64,000 nt of DNA. Origin: Albifimbria verrucaria. Its lineage: Eukaryota; Ascomycota; Sordariomycetes; Hypocreales; Stachybotryaceae. Positions 48,061 through 60,468 of this stretch are shown here, one piece after another (the first letter of the stretch is position 1; the number at the start of each line of letters is the position of its first letter). A program made the position numbers and the translations under genes. The notes beneath the pieces are model-generated. The model was given only the letters and a program-made list of their open reading frames with translations. It had not been told where the DNA came from and ran no database searches. Where the stretch lies: assembly GCA_020081605.1 (NCBI GenBank), contig JAHREC010000045.1, positions 1,736,001 to 1,800,000 of the forward strand, in the 5' to 3' direction.

Positions 48061-50420
48061 GATGATGGAGGTGGCGGCGGCGGTCGGGGAGGGTCGGCGG
48101 TGATGCGGGCCACGAGATGGGTAGAGAAAGCGGAGAGCACGAGTGTGAAGACAGATGGTCGCTGGGGCGGCGGGAGGTTGAGGCGGCGGACGAGCTGACT
48201 GAATGCGACGGAGAGTCTGTGATGCCACGGATAGCTTGGTGGATTAGCTGGATTAGGCTGGCTGGTGGTGACGCGAGCTGCTGCTGCTGCCATGATGGCG
48301 GTGAATAAATGATCCGGGACCAGAGCGCTTGGCTTGATTACATAAGGTAAGCTTAGTCAGTCCATTTGAGAACGTCGTTCTGGGCTACACAAAGGATAGA
48401 GTTGGGGAATGTGTGTATTTTATTTTAATGCCAGTATTGAACAAGTTATAATCTATTTCTAAGAGTTTGTGGGCTATGCATGTCATTTTGTTCAGATGAT
48501 GGATCGCCATGGGTGTGGGCAGATCAACGTGTGCATGTGAGCTTGAGGGTCATGTGGTGTTGCACTTACAAGACTCAGCCTATTATCTTGATGTGAGGGA
48601 ACCATTGTAGGCAGAAAATTAAAATAGACAAAAAAGAATTTTTTTGTTTCTTAAAAAATTAGAAAAGTAAATAATAATAAAAATAAGAAGAAATGAATAA
48701 CAATCTTCAATGAACATGGCATCGAAAACACTCAGTCACGGCAGGCATATTGTCTTCCTGAGCAGGTATGAGCTGCGATATGTCTCATGCTAGCAATGTT
48801 GTATAATGTAATTGTTATGTTCTCTGTGATTGCCTTAACTTCCAATAGATCATTGTATAAAAGACCCTAAATGTAATTGTTGCGAATACATATATGCGGG
48901 CATCGTATGGTCGTCTTAGTGCTGTCAGTACAACCAAGGTATCCCCAAGGGCAAGGGGTAAGCTACCTACATGGCGACAAATAGTATAGATTTAGTCATT
49001 GTTATCATTGGGAGACTGATTAAATAGCATTGAAAAAACTTGGTTGATGAAGAGTGATACCCCAAACACGTGTAGAAGGAGACGTCGAGTTGACCGTTGC
49101 CGGATATTCCAGTCAATATATGACAACATAGGAATGTGCTGAGCTACTTGTTTTTTCTGACCATGACGTGTAACCCAGTAATCCACCGTGCAGTGGTTTC
49201 GTCGATCCTTGGATGTATGAGGTAGTGTTCTGGGAAGCTTAGTTAGTTCTTGCGTGTCCCGTTAGCCGGCAATTTTGCCTACCGAACTGATGCCGCAAAA
49301 CACGACTGCAAACCCTCTCTCTTTGGATCCATGCGAGTCCATGCCTCAATCTCATCGAGGATGTAGGATGAATATTCGGGGTCCTGGTGCTTTTGCTTCC
49401 ATCCAACTTCTGTCCGATGGAAAGGCATTCTGAGAAAACAGTAACCCCGTCGAGGGTGGGAGGACGATCGATGAGACTGGTTATTTCTGTTTCTCCGCGG
49501 CTTGTAGTAAGTCTGAGGCTTCTATGGGGCGAGTTCTTGGTTCAGGGAGATTCTGACCAGAGTGAAGTTCGATGTTTAAATACACCGATCTTGTCGTTAC
49601 TTCTCTATCGAGAGCCAGTGAAGTATGTAACTACAAATAACTGAACGAAGCCATACAAACAATTAATTATGGTGTTCATAAGACCATGTACTATTACTGA
49701 AACATCATTGCTCCTGTTCAGACGAACAACCCCATTTTTGGCATGGTAGCCACTCTTGCGCAGGTGAATTATCCTGCATGTTTGTAAAGCAGGAACTGTG
49801 GTTGCTTAGGCCATACAGAACACTCTACATTATAAGAAACTAACATGAAATATGCCCCAATGTATGCGATGAAGTGTCCGACTTAGTGCAATTGATTGTA
49901 ATTTGTTACATTGTCACCTAGGTTCTAGCGTCTATTAGAACCGAAACCACACCTTGTACAGAAAGGCGTTCACAAGTCTGACATGCCAATTCTTTTATTC
50001 CCTTATAATTCGTAAAAAATAGCCATTGGTACCGATTGAATTCTTAATATGCAGTCGTTTTCTGAACTTTCAGTCATGTAACTGGTTAATGTCTCCTAAG
50101 ACAGCATCTACTCAGGCGGTTCGGGAATCGCGTTTCATACCTCAAAGATAACAGTGGAAGCCTCACTGTCACGCAGACCAATAGATGCGATGTGTCTGCA
50201 GATTCCTTGGGCTCTATTGGGCTGTCGTGTAAGCAGATCCTTGGCTATTGCCCCGCTGTCTCAGCCCCAATAGGCTGAACCAGGTGGCTGTGTGACGCAA
50301 GGCAACGAGACTTGAAGTCACCAGTTGATGATGTGAGCCTGTTTGATCTCATGCTCATTCATTCTATAACTTGTGCATCAATTTTTGCAAGTCTACGATT
50401 TGTTTCACTGATGCGACTAT
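48061..50420. other. AT-rich gene-free region at the edge of the accessory segment
   Basis: Apart from the Rpn12 leader at its left end, no gene is supported. The region is visibly more AT-rich than the sequence to the left, with an A/T-only low-complexity patch around 48616-48705. I found no transposase, reverse transcriptase or terminal repeat. The right end is the promoter of the NACHT gene. Confidence 0.55.
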
Positions 50421-53156
50421 ATGGACCCCTATCAGCGCTAAGTATTGCTGCCGCCGTTGTCCAATTCGTTGACTTCGTGCCCCGCGTCTTGTTCAGCGCA
50501 AACCACATATATCGTTCGGCCAAGGGCCTTACTGACGATAATGCGAACGTCGAGGAAGTGTATCAGACCCTTACTGATTTGAGCGCCCAGCTGGCCGATT
50601 GTGGAGATCCAGTGGGTGGCTCGGCGGTGCCGACCTCTGGAATCCCAAAAGATGTCCAGGCAATGCAGAAACTGTCCCTGAAATGCAAAGCAGACTGCGA
50701 TACTTTGCTTGACGTCGTTAGGAATGTAGCTGTCATCAGTGGAAAGCACCGATTATGGCGGAGTTTGAAGTCGGCAGTAAGGAGCTCCATGGACAAGAAG
50801 AAGATTGCCAGCTTGGAATCGGATATTGAGAGGACCCGGAGCATCATCTCTACTCACATTCTTTCAATCTTAAGGTTTGTTAACATGTTTCCTCTCCAAA
50901 TTGGATAAACCATTCAGCTGTTTCATGGGGCTAACTATTACCTAGACAACAGAGTAACAGGCTCAATCATGCCCAATTAGAGTTGAAGGAGCAAAGTCGT
51001 AGTCTCGGGGCAGAACAGGCCTCCAAGCTTAACGTTGTTACTCAAGAGCTCTTTCACATAAGGCAGATGATATCAGAACTCCGTGGGCAATTTGCTGAGG
51101 CCGAAAAGAAAAAATCAGCGGCACAACAGAAACTTGACGATTTGGTCGACCAGAAACTGAACGATCTGAAAGGGTTGGCAATACAGAATAACACGCCCAA
51201 CGACAACACGGCACCTCGAGCATTTTCAAATCCAGAATTGGATGACATCACGGAACAAATTACAACAGCCCCATCCACCGAATGGAATCATATCGAGGCA
51301 AAGGAGACAAATCAGACAAAGTCTGCTATGCCAAAGCAATATATGTCTGTGGCACAGATAGATAGCATCAAGTCAAGCCTCACAAGAACATTGAAAGCAG
51401 AGGATGAAATGCGCAAAGAGATATTAATCTTATCAAGTCTTTGTTTTTCATCACAACCCGCACGTCGCGCGGCTATTCCTGAGGCTCATCGCCAGACGTT
51501 TGCATGGATCTATGAGTCCCAATTCGCGGAGTGGCTGGCCATGAAGAGGGCTGGTGTCTTCTGGTTAACAGGAAAAGCTGGCTCGGGAAAATCAACTCTA
51601 ATGAAATTTCTTTCTGACAATCCTCAAACACTCAAAATCGCCAAGGAATCAGCTGCTCCGAGGCGAGCTGTCATAGCGAGTCACTACTTTTGGAGTCCAG
51701 GCACTGAAATGCAAAAATCACAGCAAGGACTGCTGCAGACGCTCCTTTTGAGATCTTCAGACAGTGTCCATTTATAATTCCCTCATAATCCCTCAGCGGT
51801 GGGATGAACAGATTGAGGGGAACAAGCAACTTCCATGGACAGTTCCCGAGCTTTCTGATGCGCTACGCAAAATTGGGACTCTTGAGGAATACCCCGTGCA
51901 GTTTAACTTATTCATTGACGGACTGGACGAGTTTTCAGGCGACCACTACGAGCTATGCCAAGCATTGAGAGATCTTTCTCAATGTCCCAGCATAAAGCTG
52001 TGCGTTTCCAGTCGCCCATGGAATGTGTTCGAAGAGTACTTTGGCAAGGACCCAATGACACGAATTGCTATTCATCACAAGACAAGAGGTGATATACGAA
52101 ATTTTGCCAAGAGCCGTCTCGAAAGCCATCCTCGGTGGAAAGAGTGGACTCTTGAAAGCACAAGGAAGGATGGCATACTTGATGACATTGTGGAGAGGGC
52201 AGAGGGTGTGTTCCTTTGGGCTTTCCTCGTTACCAATTCTCTCATGGAGGGATCACAAATGATGATACAGTTGAGGAGCTACAAAAGAGATTGGGAGACT
52301 TACCTACGGACCTCGAACGCCTTTTTAAGCACATGCTTGATGGTGTTGAGCCACTGTACCATGCACACATGGCTGGGATGTTCCGCATTGCGCTCCAACC
52401 CGTTGGCCCTCTCCGCTGGGAAATCTATCACTTTTACGAGCATGAGGGAGCTGATAAAAACTATGCCATTGGCCTTCCTGTCAAAGCCTTCTCCAGAGAA
52501 GAACGAGAAAAATGCCTTCAGAGGATCAAGAAGCGACTAAATGCCCGAACGCGTGGGCTACTTGAGCTCAATAATTCCTCAAATGGTTCAAATCAACGCG
52601 TAGAATTTCTCCATCGCACGGTACGGGACTTTCTTTCAACAGGGGAGATGAGTGACTACCTTCGATCAAAGTCCAAACCTGACTTTGAAGCCTCTCTTTC
52701 CATCAGCAAAGCGTACGTTGCATTGATGAAATCCACAGAATTTTACAAAGGATGGGGAATGTTGTGGATCAGTCTTTAGAAGATCTTACAAGAGAGTGTT
52801 TACGTCACGCCATTCAGGTTCCAACTAGACATCTGGGCGATATTGACGACGCTGTTAACGAGCTTGAGTCCACGATTGTCGAAATGTCCACGAAACCTGG
52901 CTCAGTCCTGGCATTCGAACAACATGAAGATCCACGAAGGTTCTTTAGAGATATAGCAAAGCAAGAAAAGGCAGACGGTTACCTTGGCCGCAACTTATCA
53001 CGAGACTGGCAGTTTTTGGCACCACCAGATGCTATGGAACAATATCTAGAGATAAGGCCTGGTAGTGCAAATTCTACACAGTCACAGGCGTCATGGTTTG
53101 GTGGTATTGTTGAGGGCGTGGTAAGTACAATAAAGTCGTACGGAGGACATGGTTAG
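50421..53156 (+). CDS. NACHT-type STAND (NLR-like) protein
   Basis: Fungal NLR-like proteins detect non-self or damage and can trigger incompatibility reactions. The start at 50421 is chosen because restoring one C at 50426-50429 gives MDPLSALSIAAAVVQFVDF, the typical opening of the fungal STAND N-terminal domain. The intron is 50875-50945. A coiled-coil segment (rich in Lys, Glu and Gln) follows. Then comes the NACHT domain, with Walker A GKAGSGKST (about 51570), Walker B NLFIDGLDEFSGD and the SSRPW motif. The helical C-terminal part includes VEFLHRTVRDFLS. No ankyrin, WD40 or TPR array is visible. Further one-base losses lie at 51746-51749 (T), near 51784 (C), 52249-52251 (G) and 52750 (G). 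Repaired length is about 889 residues. Function in this species is inferred only. Confidence 0.82.
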
Positions 53157-54523
53157 CGACTGAAACAGGTTGAAGACAAGGGACCAGGCCCAGATCGATA
53201 AAACTCAATACACTGTTGTAATATAGGAGTATAGCATCGTATCGTTCATAAGGTCACACCGGGCTGATCATATCAAGAATTTTAGCGACCAAAACAGCTC
53301 TTAAGGAAGGCATAAAACTGGCATTGAGAAGTTATTGTAAAGTTGGAATGGCGGAGCAGACAGGTTGGAGGCAAAGACTTTATAGCCGCACATAGCGCAA
53401 GGTTGGAACTATCGCAAGTGTGCCTTATGTAGTATCTTGAGCACTTACTCCTTGCCAACTTGAGTCTGCTTGGTACAAATATGACTTGAGGATCAATTGG
53501 CCTGATGAACGCCTAGCCATTGTGTATAACAAGCCACAGCGTCTTTACAAACGGCACTTTCAAGATCCACTGTGATTCTATACCAAAGGTTAAATCGATG
53601 ACATAACCAGCATCAAATGTATGGCACACGGCCGATCTTGTGTTACGGAACATACACCTAGCCCTTTGGAAGCAAAACAGTTTCGCCTTTAAGGACAGGC
53701 AAATACGGTATATTGAGAGTGCCTCCAGAGTGTACGTTTGACATTACCATGTCTATTTCACCACCACAAGCCACTCAAAAGAGTGCCAAATGTACCACTA
53801 TGTTGTATAATGAATCACTTATCTCTTCGGATGCCCGGAGGTACAGGATGGGTAGCAAACTAGCAAGTTGACCAATTGGAGCCAGATAAGAACTAGACAC
53901 ATTGAAGGCTTGTTAAATTAGCCGATAGTAAGCATACCAGCACTCCCCTAAGTCGCCTGTAACTACGCTGCAATAGCAGTTGTTAGTCTTGAATTGGATG
54001 TTGCCTCGAGTATGTGTCAATACCATGATTAAGGTGGCAAGAGGCTGCTACATTTCATGCCTCTTAGTGCGCTCAGGGAGACGTGTCACTTCCGACAAAA
54101 AGTGATTCAGATGGCGTACGATATTGCTTCGCAATAGAACACCGGATATTCCGTACCAATAAACCTTGCCGTACCCTCGTGGCTAGATCGTCGCAACTAA
54201 TGAACCTTCTACAGCGTTACAGGCTATGCGCACTAGTAGTGGGAAGGCTTAGGAATCGCTACAAAGGTATGGGGCCGTTGTCTAGAGGTAAATGAGGCCA
54301 ATATGTTAATTAAGTTAATTTAGTCATCTCTAACTATTTGAGCATCTAAATTGCGTTAGCTAGCTATAAACCCAGAGTTCCTACTAGAAGAGGTCGTTGT
54401 TAACTATGCTGCCACTCCCTGTGTGGCCCATTCATCTGACAGCCAAAAAGGTATTAAACTTCCCATTGAAAGGACTTTGATGGTTTACTCTCTTTTAATT
54501 ATATATTCTGCACATTTGACACC
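53157..54523. other. Intergenic region between NACHT gene and alcohol dehydrogenase
   Basis: I see no gene, RNA gene or clear repeat in this 1.4 kb of moderately AT-rich sequence. A TTAATTAA-like patch occurs near 54305. The last 60 bases contain an AT-rich TATATA element (about 54500) just upstream of the next ATG. Confidence 0.55.
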
Positions 54524-55625
54524 ATGGAGGTGACATACGATGTAATCAAAGGTTCTTCCGATGGGAAATTCTATAAAAGCAGTGTGACTCGGCAGCTTGA
54601 GCCCCACGAAGTTTATATCGAAACTACACACTCTGGGCTTTGCGGAACCGATGAACATTACGTTTGCGCAGACAAAGCGCTGGGACACGAGGGAGTTGGC
54701 ATCATTAAAAGGTAGGAGAAACAGTACAGTCGGTCAAGGTTGGGGACCACGTTGGGTTCGGATTTACCCACCAAGTTTGCGGATGGTGCGATAACTGTGC
54801 TCAAGGTTAGCAATCATTCTCCAAGTCTGCTGCTCTGGAAACTTCTAACTGCTGAATTAAACAAGTTGGGATCAATATTGCAGGAACAAGAAACAATATG
54901 GCTTGCACGATTTTGATAACGGCACCTTTAGCTCTGGTGCGGTATGGGATGAAAAATGCGTGTATCCGATTCCTGAAGGCTACGATTCTGCCAATGCCGC
55001 TCCACTCATGTGCGCTGGAGCCACTGTTTGGACAGTTCTGAGTAGATATGGCGTCTCTGCCCGAGATCGTGTTGCCATCATGGGAATCGGTGGCCTAGGG
55101 CATCTGGCAATCAAGCTTGCAGCTGCCATGGGATGCCATGTTGTAGTGCTCTCAAGCTCAGAAACCAAGCGACAGGAAGCAGTGGGATACGGAGCATCTG
55201 AATTTCATGTCTTTCAACCCGGCAAAGAACCATCTCATCCGATCAAGCCTGTCAAGCATTTGCTTCTATGCGGCACCGGTGCTGCGGATTATAAAAAGCA
55301 AGTCTGTCTCACAGCTATTCCAGCCTGGTACTAATACCAACTAGCATAACTCCATTACTGGACACGCATGGGAGCATCTATCCCTGGCTGTGGCTTTGGA
55401 GCCAATCCCGATCTCGATGCTCGATCTAGTTTGGAGGGGGCCAGAATTCAAGGCTCCTTAGTTGCCTCACGGGACACAATCTGTAGCTTGCTGGAGTTTG
55501 CTGCGCGGAAGAACATAACGCCAACAGTTGTAACCTACCCTTTAACTCTGGAGGGTGTTGAGAAAGCCATGCAGGATCTACGCAATGGGAAGGTTCGGTA
55601 TAGGGCAGTCCTTTGTCGCAATTAA
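54524..55625 (+). CDS. Zinc-dependent alcohol dehydrogenase (CAD-like MDR family)
   Basis: This is a medium-chain NAD(P)-dependent alcohol dehydrogenase of the cinnamyl-alcohol/ADH-C type. Catalytic-zinc motifs are HSGLCGTDEHY and GHEGVG; the Rossmann glycine motif is GIGGLGHLAIKLA. The structural zinc loop reads CGWCDNCAQG and then KKQYG, so the usual fourth cysteine is not seen. The exons are 54524-54805, 54884-55297 and 55345-55625. The first intron is GT-AG. The second fits best as a GC-AG intron (GCAAGT donor, CTAAT branch point, CTAG acceptor). Single bases are missing at 54707-54710 (A), at the 54884 junction (G), 55382-55384 (C) and 55436-55440 (G). Repaired length is about 326 residues, slightly short for the family. 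The substrate is unknown. It sits between two NLR genes, with no other metabolic gene nearby. Confidence 0.8.
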
Positions 55626-56590
55626 TTCACACCGTGAAAACAAGAACAGGATGACTCATTTAGTGTAGGAATTTTGTAGTTGAAAAATTCCATGAGGGGA
55701 TATTTGTGACATGTTTTCACTTACAGCCTGGCCAACAAGTCATGCAACATAAGTATCGGCATCTGTTATACGGCATCTTAACGGTTGGCTACAAATCTCA
55801 TCACAAACAATTCCATACTCGGTAATTCAGTAACTCCAAAAATGAGAGATATGTACTTAATCAATGGAGAGTTTGGTTGAAGTGACACCTTGCAAGCTTG
55901 GTGGGGTGGCAGAGGGGCTGTGCCAGGCAACGAAGGGCCGGCTTGGGATTTCACCAAGAGCCAGAAGATGCGAACATGGCAGGTTCCTCTAGGAATCTAT
56001 CCAACTCATATCGTATGAAAGCCTCTTATGATTGTTGTATGAAAGAATAATTGATTATGACACTTCAGGGTGAAACCATCCGTAACCCCGTGGCAACTGT
56101 TCTGTTTGGTGACTATGTTCCTCATAAACTCGAGCTACATATAGATGCTCAAGCTTCTGCACTGCCCCTGTAGTATGCAATATAGCTACATCTCGACGAC
56201 TTCGAGCAGATATTAAACTTGAAAATAGAATGCAATCATGTTCTGAAACTGTGAATCGAAATAGTGATTCTGATGTACGAGGTCTCTATCAGGCGCATTA
56301 AATCCATTTCAAGGCAGGCTCTAGAACAGTGGTTTCGACCCCTGGCCAAGTTGCTGATTGGACAACTCGAGCGGGGTTGTTCAATTCAAGGCTGCAACAC
56401 CAAATGTATCTACTGTATGTGGATAGGCGAGATATTACATCTGTTTAACAGAACATATTGGCGTTGAGGATCATATAGTACAGCCATTAGACGAGGGCCG
56501 AGACGAGACAGATATCATCGTCTGTTTCACGAGCTAGTTCGGTCAGGTGCCTGCGGCTCTTAGCTATGCCATAGTGGCAGTCCTTTCTCA
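55626..56590. other. Intergenic region upstream of the PNP-NB-ARC-TPR gene
   Basis: No gene is supported. It holds the ADH 3' end and the promoter of the next gene; I see no notable repeat or motif. Confidence 0.55.
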
Positions 56591-59500
56591 ATGATCCGTC
56601 ACGGAGTACAACGCCCGGCGAGTCGTCGCAATTTTGAAATCGCCCTGATTTGTGCTCTTCCCTCGAAGCTGATGCTGTCGAAGCTGTCTTCGATCACCAT
56701 TGGGACGACGATGGCGGCCCACCGTTTGACAAATTTTCAGGCGACCCAAACACATACTCTACTGGTACTATCGGACGACACAATGTCGTGCTGGCCCACA
56801 TGCCAGGTATGGGCAAGGCAAATGCCGCATTTGTAGCAGCGAATTGCCGAGCAAGCTTCCTAATATTAGACTTGGCATCATCGTTGGCATTTGCGGATGT
56901 GCTCCTCATACACCGGACGGAGAAGAAATTGTACTCGGCGACGTGATCATTAGTGACGGGGTGATTCAACACGATCTAGGACGCCAGATGCCCGAGCGTT
57001 TCGTTCGTAAAGATACACTTCTGGACTCTTTGGGAAGGCCTAATTTCGAGATCCGTGGTCTGCTATCGAAACTGAGAAACCTTCGCGGTCGTCAAAGACT
57101 CCAGGATAGGATGACGGACTATCTAACCGTGATGCAACAAGAGCCTAGACTTGCAGCCCACTATCCCGGCGTCAAGCATGACATTCTATTTGAGCCTAAT
57201 TATCGCCATACTGGTGATGGAAAATTATGTCACGAATGTGGCTGTGATGGGCCCCTGGTACTGCGCAACCGCCTTAGCCAGGATAGCCCACAGCCAGCCG
57301 TTCACTTTGGCCTGATTGCATCTGGTGATATCGTGCTGAAGTCCGGCGAGGGTCGCGATGCAATCTCCCGCAGAGAAAGGGTCATAGGGTTTGAGATGGA
57401 GAGTGCTGGTGTATGGGATAGCCTTCCATGTATGGTGATCAAAGGTGCCTGTGACTATGCGGATAGCCACAAGGTCAAGCTATGGCAGCGTTATGCAGCA
57501 GCAACGGCAGCGACGTGCATGAAGGCAGTCTTGGAATCATGGATACCTTCTTCATCGTCGCAATCCGGTACGTCAAAACCCATCACGCACATTCCGCGTG
57601 AAATAGCCGGTGCAGCACCGAGTCGGTCAGATCCCAAAACCACTGCGGAACCGGCAAGCAATGCCAAGTCGGCAATCACTGCTCCAGGTAAGTTGAGCTC
57701 CTAGGTGCTCGATGCCTATTTCCTTTTCTTTCAGACCTACAAAACTAAGCCAATGGTAGCACGTGTCCTGTCAGTCCCATTTCTTCGTAATAAGAAATTC
57801 ATTGGGCGGGATACAATTCTCGCAGATCTCCAGCAGAAACTCTTCATTGAACAAGATTGTCAAAAGCTCGCTGTAGTAGGACTGGGCGGTGTTGGGAAGA
57901 CTCAAGTGGCATTACAGTTTGCCTATTGGGTCAGGGAGCACCGTCCGGAGTACGCTGTGCTTTGGGTGTCGGCACTAAGTCGCGCCAGCTTTGAGCAAGC
58001 GTACCTGCAGCTTGGGAAGGCATTTAATGTTCCCATAGACGACAAGGACGAAGACCCAATGGAGACAGTACGCCAACACCTGAGCCCTGCAGCTGCAGGG
58101 AAATGGATGCTCATTGTCGATAACGCGGACGACCGAGAGCTTTTAGTTGAATCGACCGGCATATACCATTATTTGCCAGAAAGTGAAACAGGAATAATGG
58201 TCTTCACAACACGCTCGATGGATATCGGGGTTTCAGTAGCCGGAAGCGACATTGTTGAACTACATGAAATGGATGAGGAGGAGGCCAGAAATTACCTAGA
58301 AAAGGTCCTAATCCGCAAGGAGCTGCTTCGTGACGAGGAAAAGACGGCAGAGCTCCTGCGTGAACTGACATATTTACCATTGGCCATCACGCAGGCCGCC
58401 GCATACATGAATCGCAACCGCTCGTCTATCCAGAAGTACCTAGACCTGTTACGCAGTACCGAGGAAGATCTGGTTAGTCTGATGGGTCGGGAGTTTCAGG
58501 ATAATACTCGGTATCGAGAATCCCAGAACGCAGTGGCAACAACTTGGATCGTGTCCTTCAATCAGGTTCGCAAAGCTGATAGCACTGCAGCGGAGATCTT
58601 ATGTTTCATTGCCTGCATTGAGCCCAAAGCTATCCCAAGATCGCACTTACCCTTGCCAGGATCGAGAGAGATGAATGAACACGCGATTGGCACGCTTTTG
58701 GCATATTCTTTTTGACTATCCGAGAGGACGACGATGAAATGTACGATATGCACAGTCTTGTGCATCTGGCTATTCGGATTTGGCTCCGAAAAGAAGGCCT
58801 TGTAGAAGAGGTTACGATGAACGCATTGCGTCATACTGTAGGAATATTTCCCTCTGACGATCGTCGTAACCGCAAGATATGGCAAGCCTACTTACCGCAT
58901 ACTTTGCGGCTACTTGACCGAAGCAACATTTATCGAGTAATAGAACGATTTGAATTGGTCCTCAAAGTCGGTAGATGCTTCTACAGGGAGCGCCGAGTCC
59001 CAGACGCTATAAGCTGCTTTGAGGAGGCCTCTCAATGGAGGAAAGAATGTGTTTTGGATGAAGACGACATGTTTCTATTAGAATCAAGCCATTGGCTTGG
59101 AAAAGCGTACCGGAAAAACAGCCAGTTCAAGGAAGCGATTGAAGTGCTCGAGTATGTAGCAGAAGCTGACAGGAAGACTCTAGATGAGACGCACAAGTCT
59201 CGAATAGATTCGGAGCATGAGCTTGCCGGTGCATACCTTGGCGATAAACAGATTGAGAAAGCGATCGAGATTCTCGAGCGTATAGTGGATATTCAGGAAA
59301 CGACGCTTGATGAGACCGATTACGATCGACTTACATCAGAGCATGACCTCGCACGTGCATACCTTGATGATGATCGAGTCAAAGAGGCGATCGAGATGTT
59401 CGAGCGTATAGTGGAGATTCAGGAAACGACGCTTGATGAGACCGATCACGATCGACTTATATCAGAGCATGAACTTGCGCATGCATACCTTAATGATGGT

Positions 59501-60027
59501 CGAATCAAAGAGGCGATCGAGATGTTCGAGCGTATAGTGAAGATCTGGGAAACAACGCTTGATGAAACCGATCACTATCGACTTATATCAGAGCATGAAC
59601 TTGCGCGTGCATACTTTACCGATGGGCGCACCAAGGAAGCGATCGAGATGTTCGAGCGTATAGTGAAGATCTGGGAAACAACGCTTGATGAAACCGATCA
59701 CTATCGACTTATATCAGAGCATAAACTTGCGCATGCTTACTTTACCGATGGGCGCACCAAGGAAGCGATCAGGATGTTGGAACGGATAGTGGAGATTCAG
59801 AGGAAAACACTAAAGGAGAGGGACCCCCTCGGCTGGATTCAGAGCAGCTACTTGCACACGCATACCTAGATGTTGGGAACCTGTCCAGTGCAATAGGTTT
59901 ACTTGAGCATGTCGCTGCAATTGACGCGGAAATGTTACCAGAAGATCACACAGATCGATTAGGATCTGCAGCTCTTCTCAAAAGAGCCCAGGAGATGATA
60001 CAATCTGGTGATTGGACCATAGTCTGA
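56591..60027 (+). CDS. PNP-NB-ARC-TPR NLR-like protein
   Basis: A tripartite fungal NLR. The N-terminal domain (from 56591) is a purine-nucleoside-phosphorylase/UDP-phosphorylase-like domain: FEIALICALP, GIIVGICG, and IGFEMESAGVWDSLPCMVIK with GACDYAD. An intron follows at 57688-57759. The NB-ARC domain has P-loop VVGLGGVGKTQVA, Walker B MLIVDNADD, VFTTRS, LPLAITQAAAYM and an MHD-like MHSLVHLAIRIWL. The C-terminal part is an array of 42-residue TPR units (about 59100-59960). Such proteins are known or suspected allorecognition and immunity sensors, and bacterial relatives with nucleoside-phosphorylase effectors act in phage defence. One base is missing at each of 56660-56662 (C), 56859 (C), 58709-58713 (T) and 59824-59828 (C). 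Repaired length is about 1,122 residues. Without repair each break gives an early stop. Confidence 0.87.
59214..59843 (+). repeat. 126-bp tandem repeats encoding TPR units
   Basis: About five units of 126 bases each encode 42 residues of the type SEHELARAYFTDGRTKEAIE plus a second helix and a linker (LDETDHYRLI). The units starting near 59457, 59583 and 59709 are the most alike; the last two differ by only a few bases over their first half. Outer units are more diverged. Confidence 0.9.
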
Positions 60028-60468
60028 CTCTGCTATACAGTGGGTCGAAACTGGCCTGTTTCTATAAGAATTTCACGTAACATACATATATTGAAGCTGA
60101 ATCCTACTACTACATGTGGTCAAGTTGAAGCGTGAATTTTACAAGTTTAAAACCTCACCTGGCTGTGGTGGAGCCCAGGTCGCAAATAGTCATCCTGCGG
60201 TACCTTGGGAGCTCATTTAGAAGAATGCAAAGGCCACTTGTATTGTATAACATAGTTCAATGCCTATCGGCGTCTTCTATCTTAAAAACATATTTGCTCA
60301 ACTTGGGACTTGGTAGAAAGCGGGATAAGATTGTTGCTAGTACAGCTACGACTGCTCAACGCTTGTTTCCGTTTCTTTGTCTGGGTCTTAACGAGAGACG
60401 GCGAAATAATCCATCTTAACTTATCTGTTATCAAATCACAACTTCCACTCTCCATCCCTTGTACTCGT
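60028..60468. other. Convergent intergenic region
   Basis: These 441 bases lie between the stop codons of the TPR NLR (+) and the DUF4238 gene (-) and hold their 3' UTRs. Nothing else is visible. Confidence 0.6.

Noticed and set aside
48061..48228. An N-terminal extension of Rpn12 to 48228
   Set aside because: The upstream residues are low complexity, while the conserved protein starts at MAERN.
48300..50400. AT-rich stretch as a RIP-mutated transposon
   Set aside because: I could not find remnants of transposon proteins or terminal repeats. A dinucleotide-bias calculation and a repeat-library search would be needed to decide.
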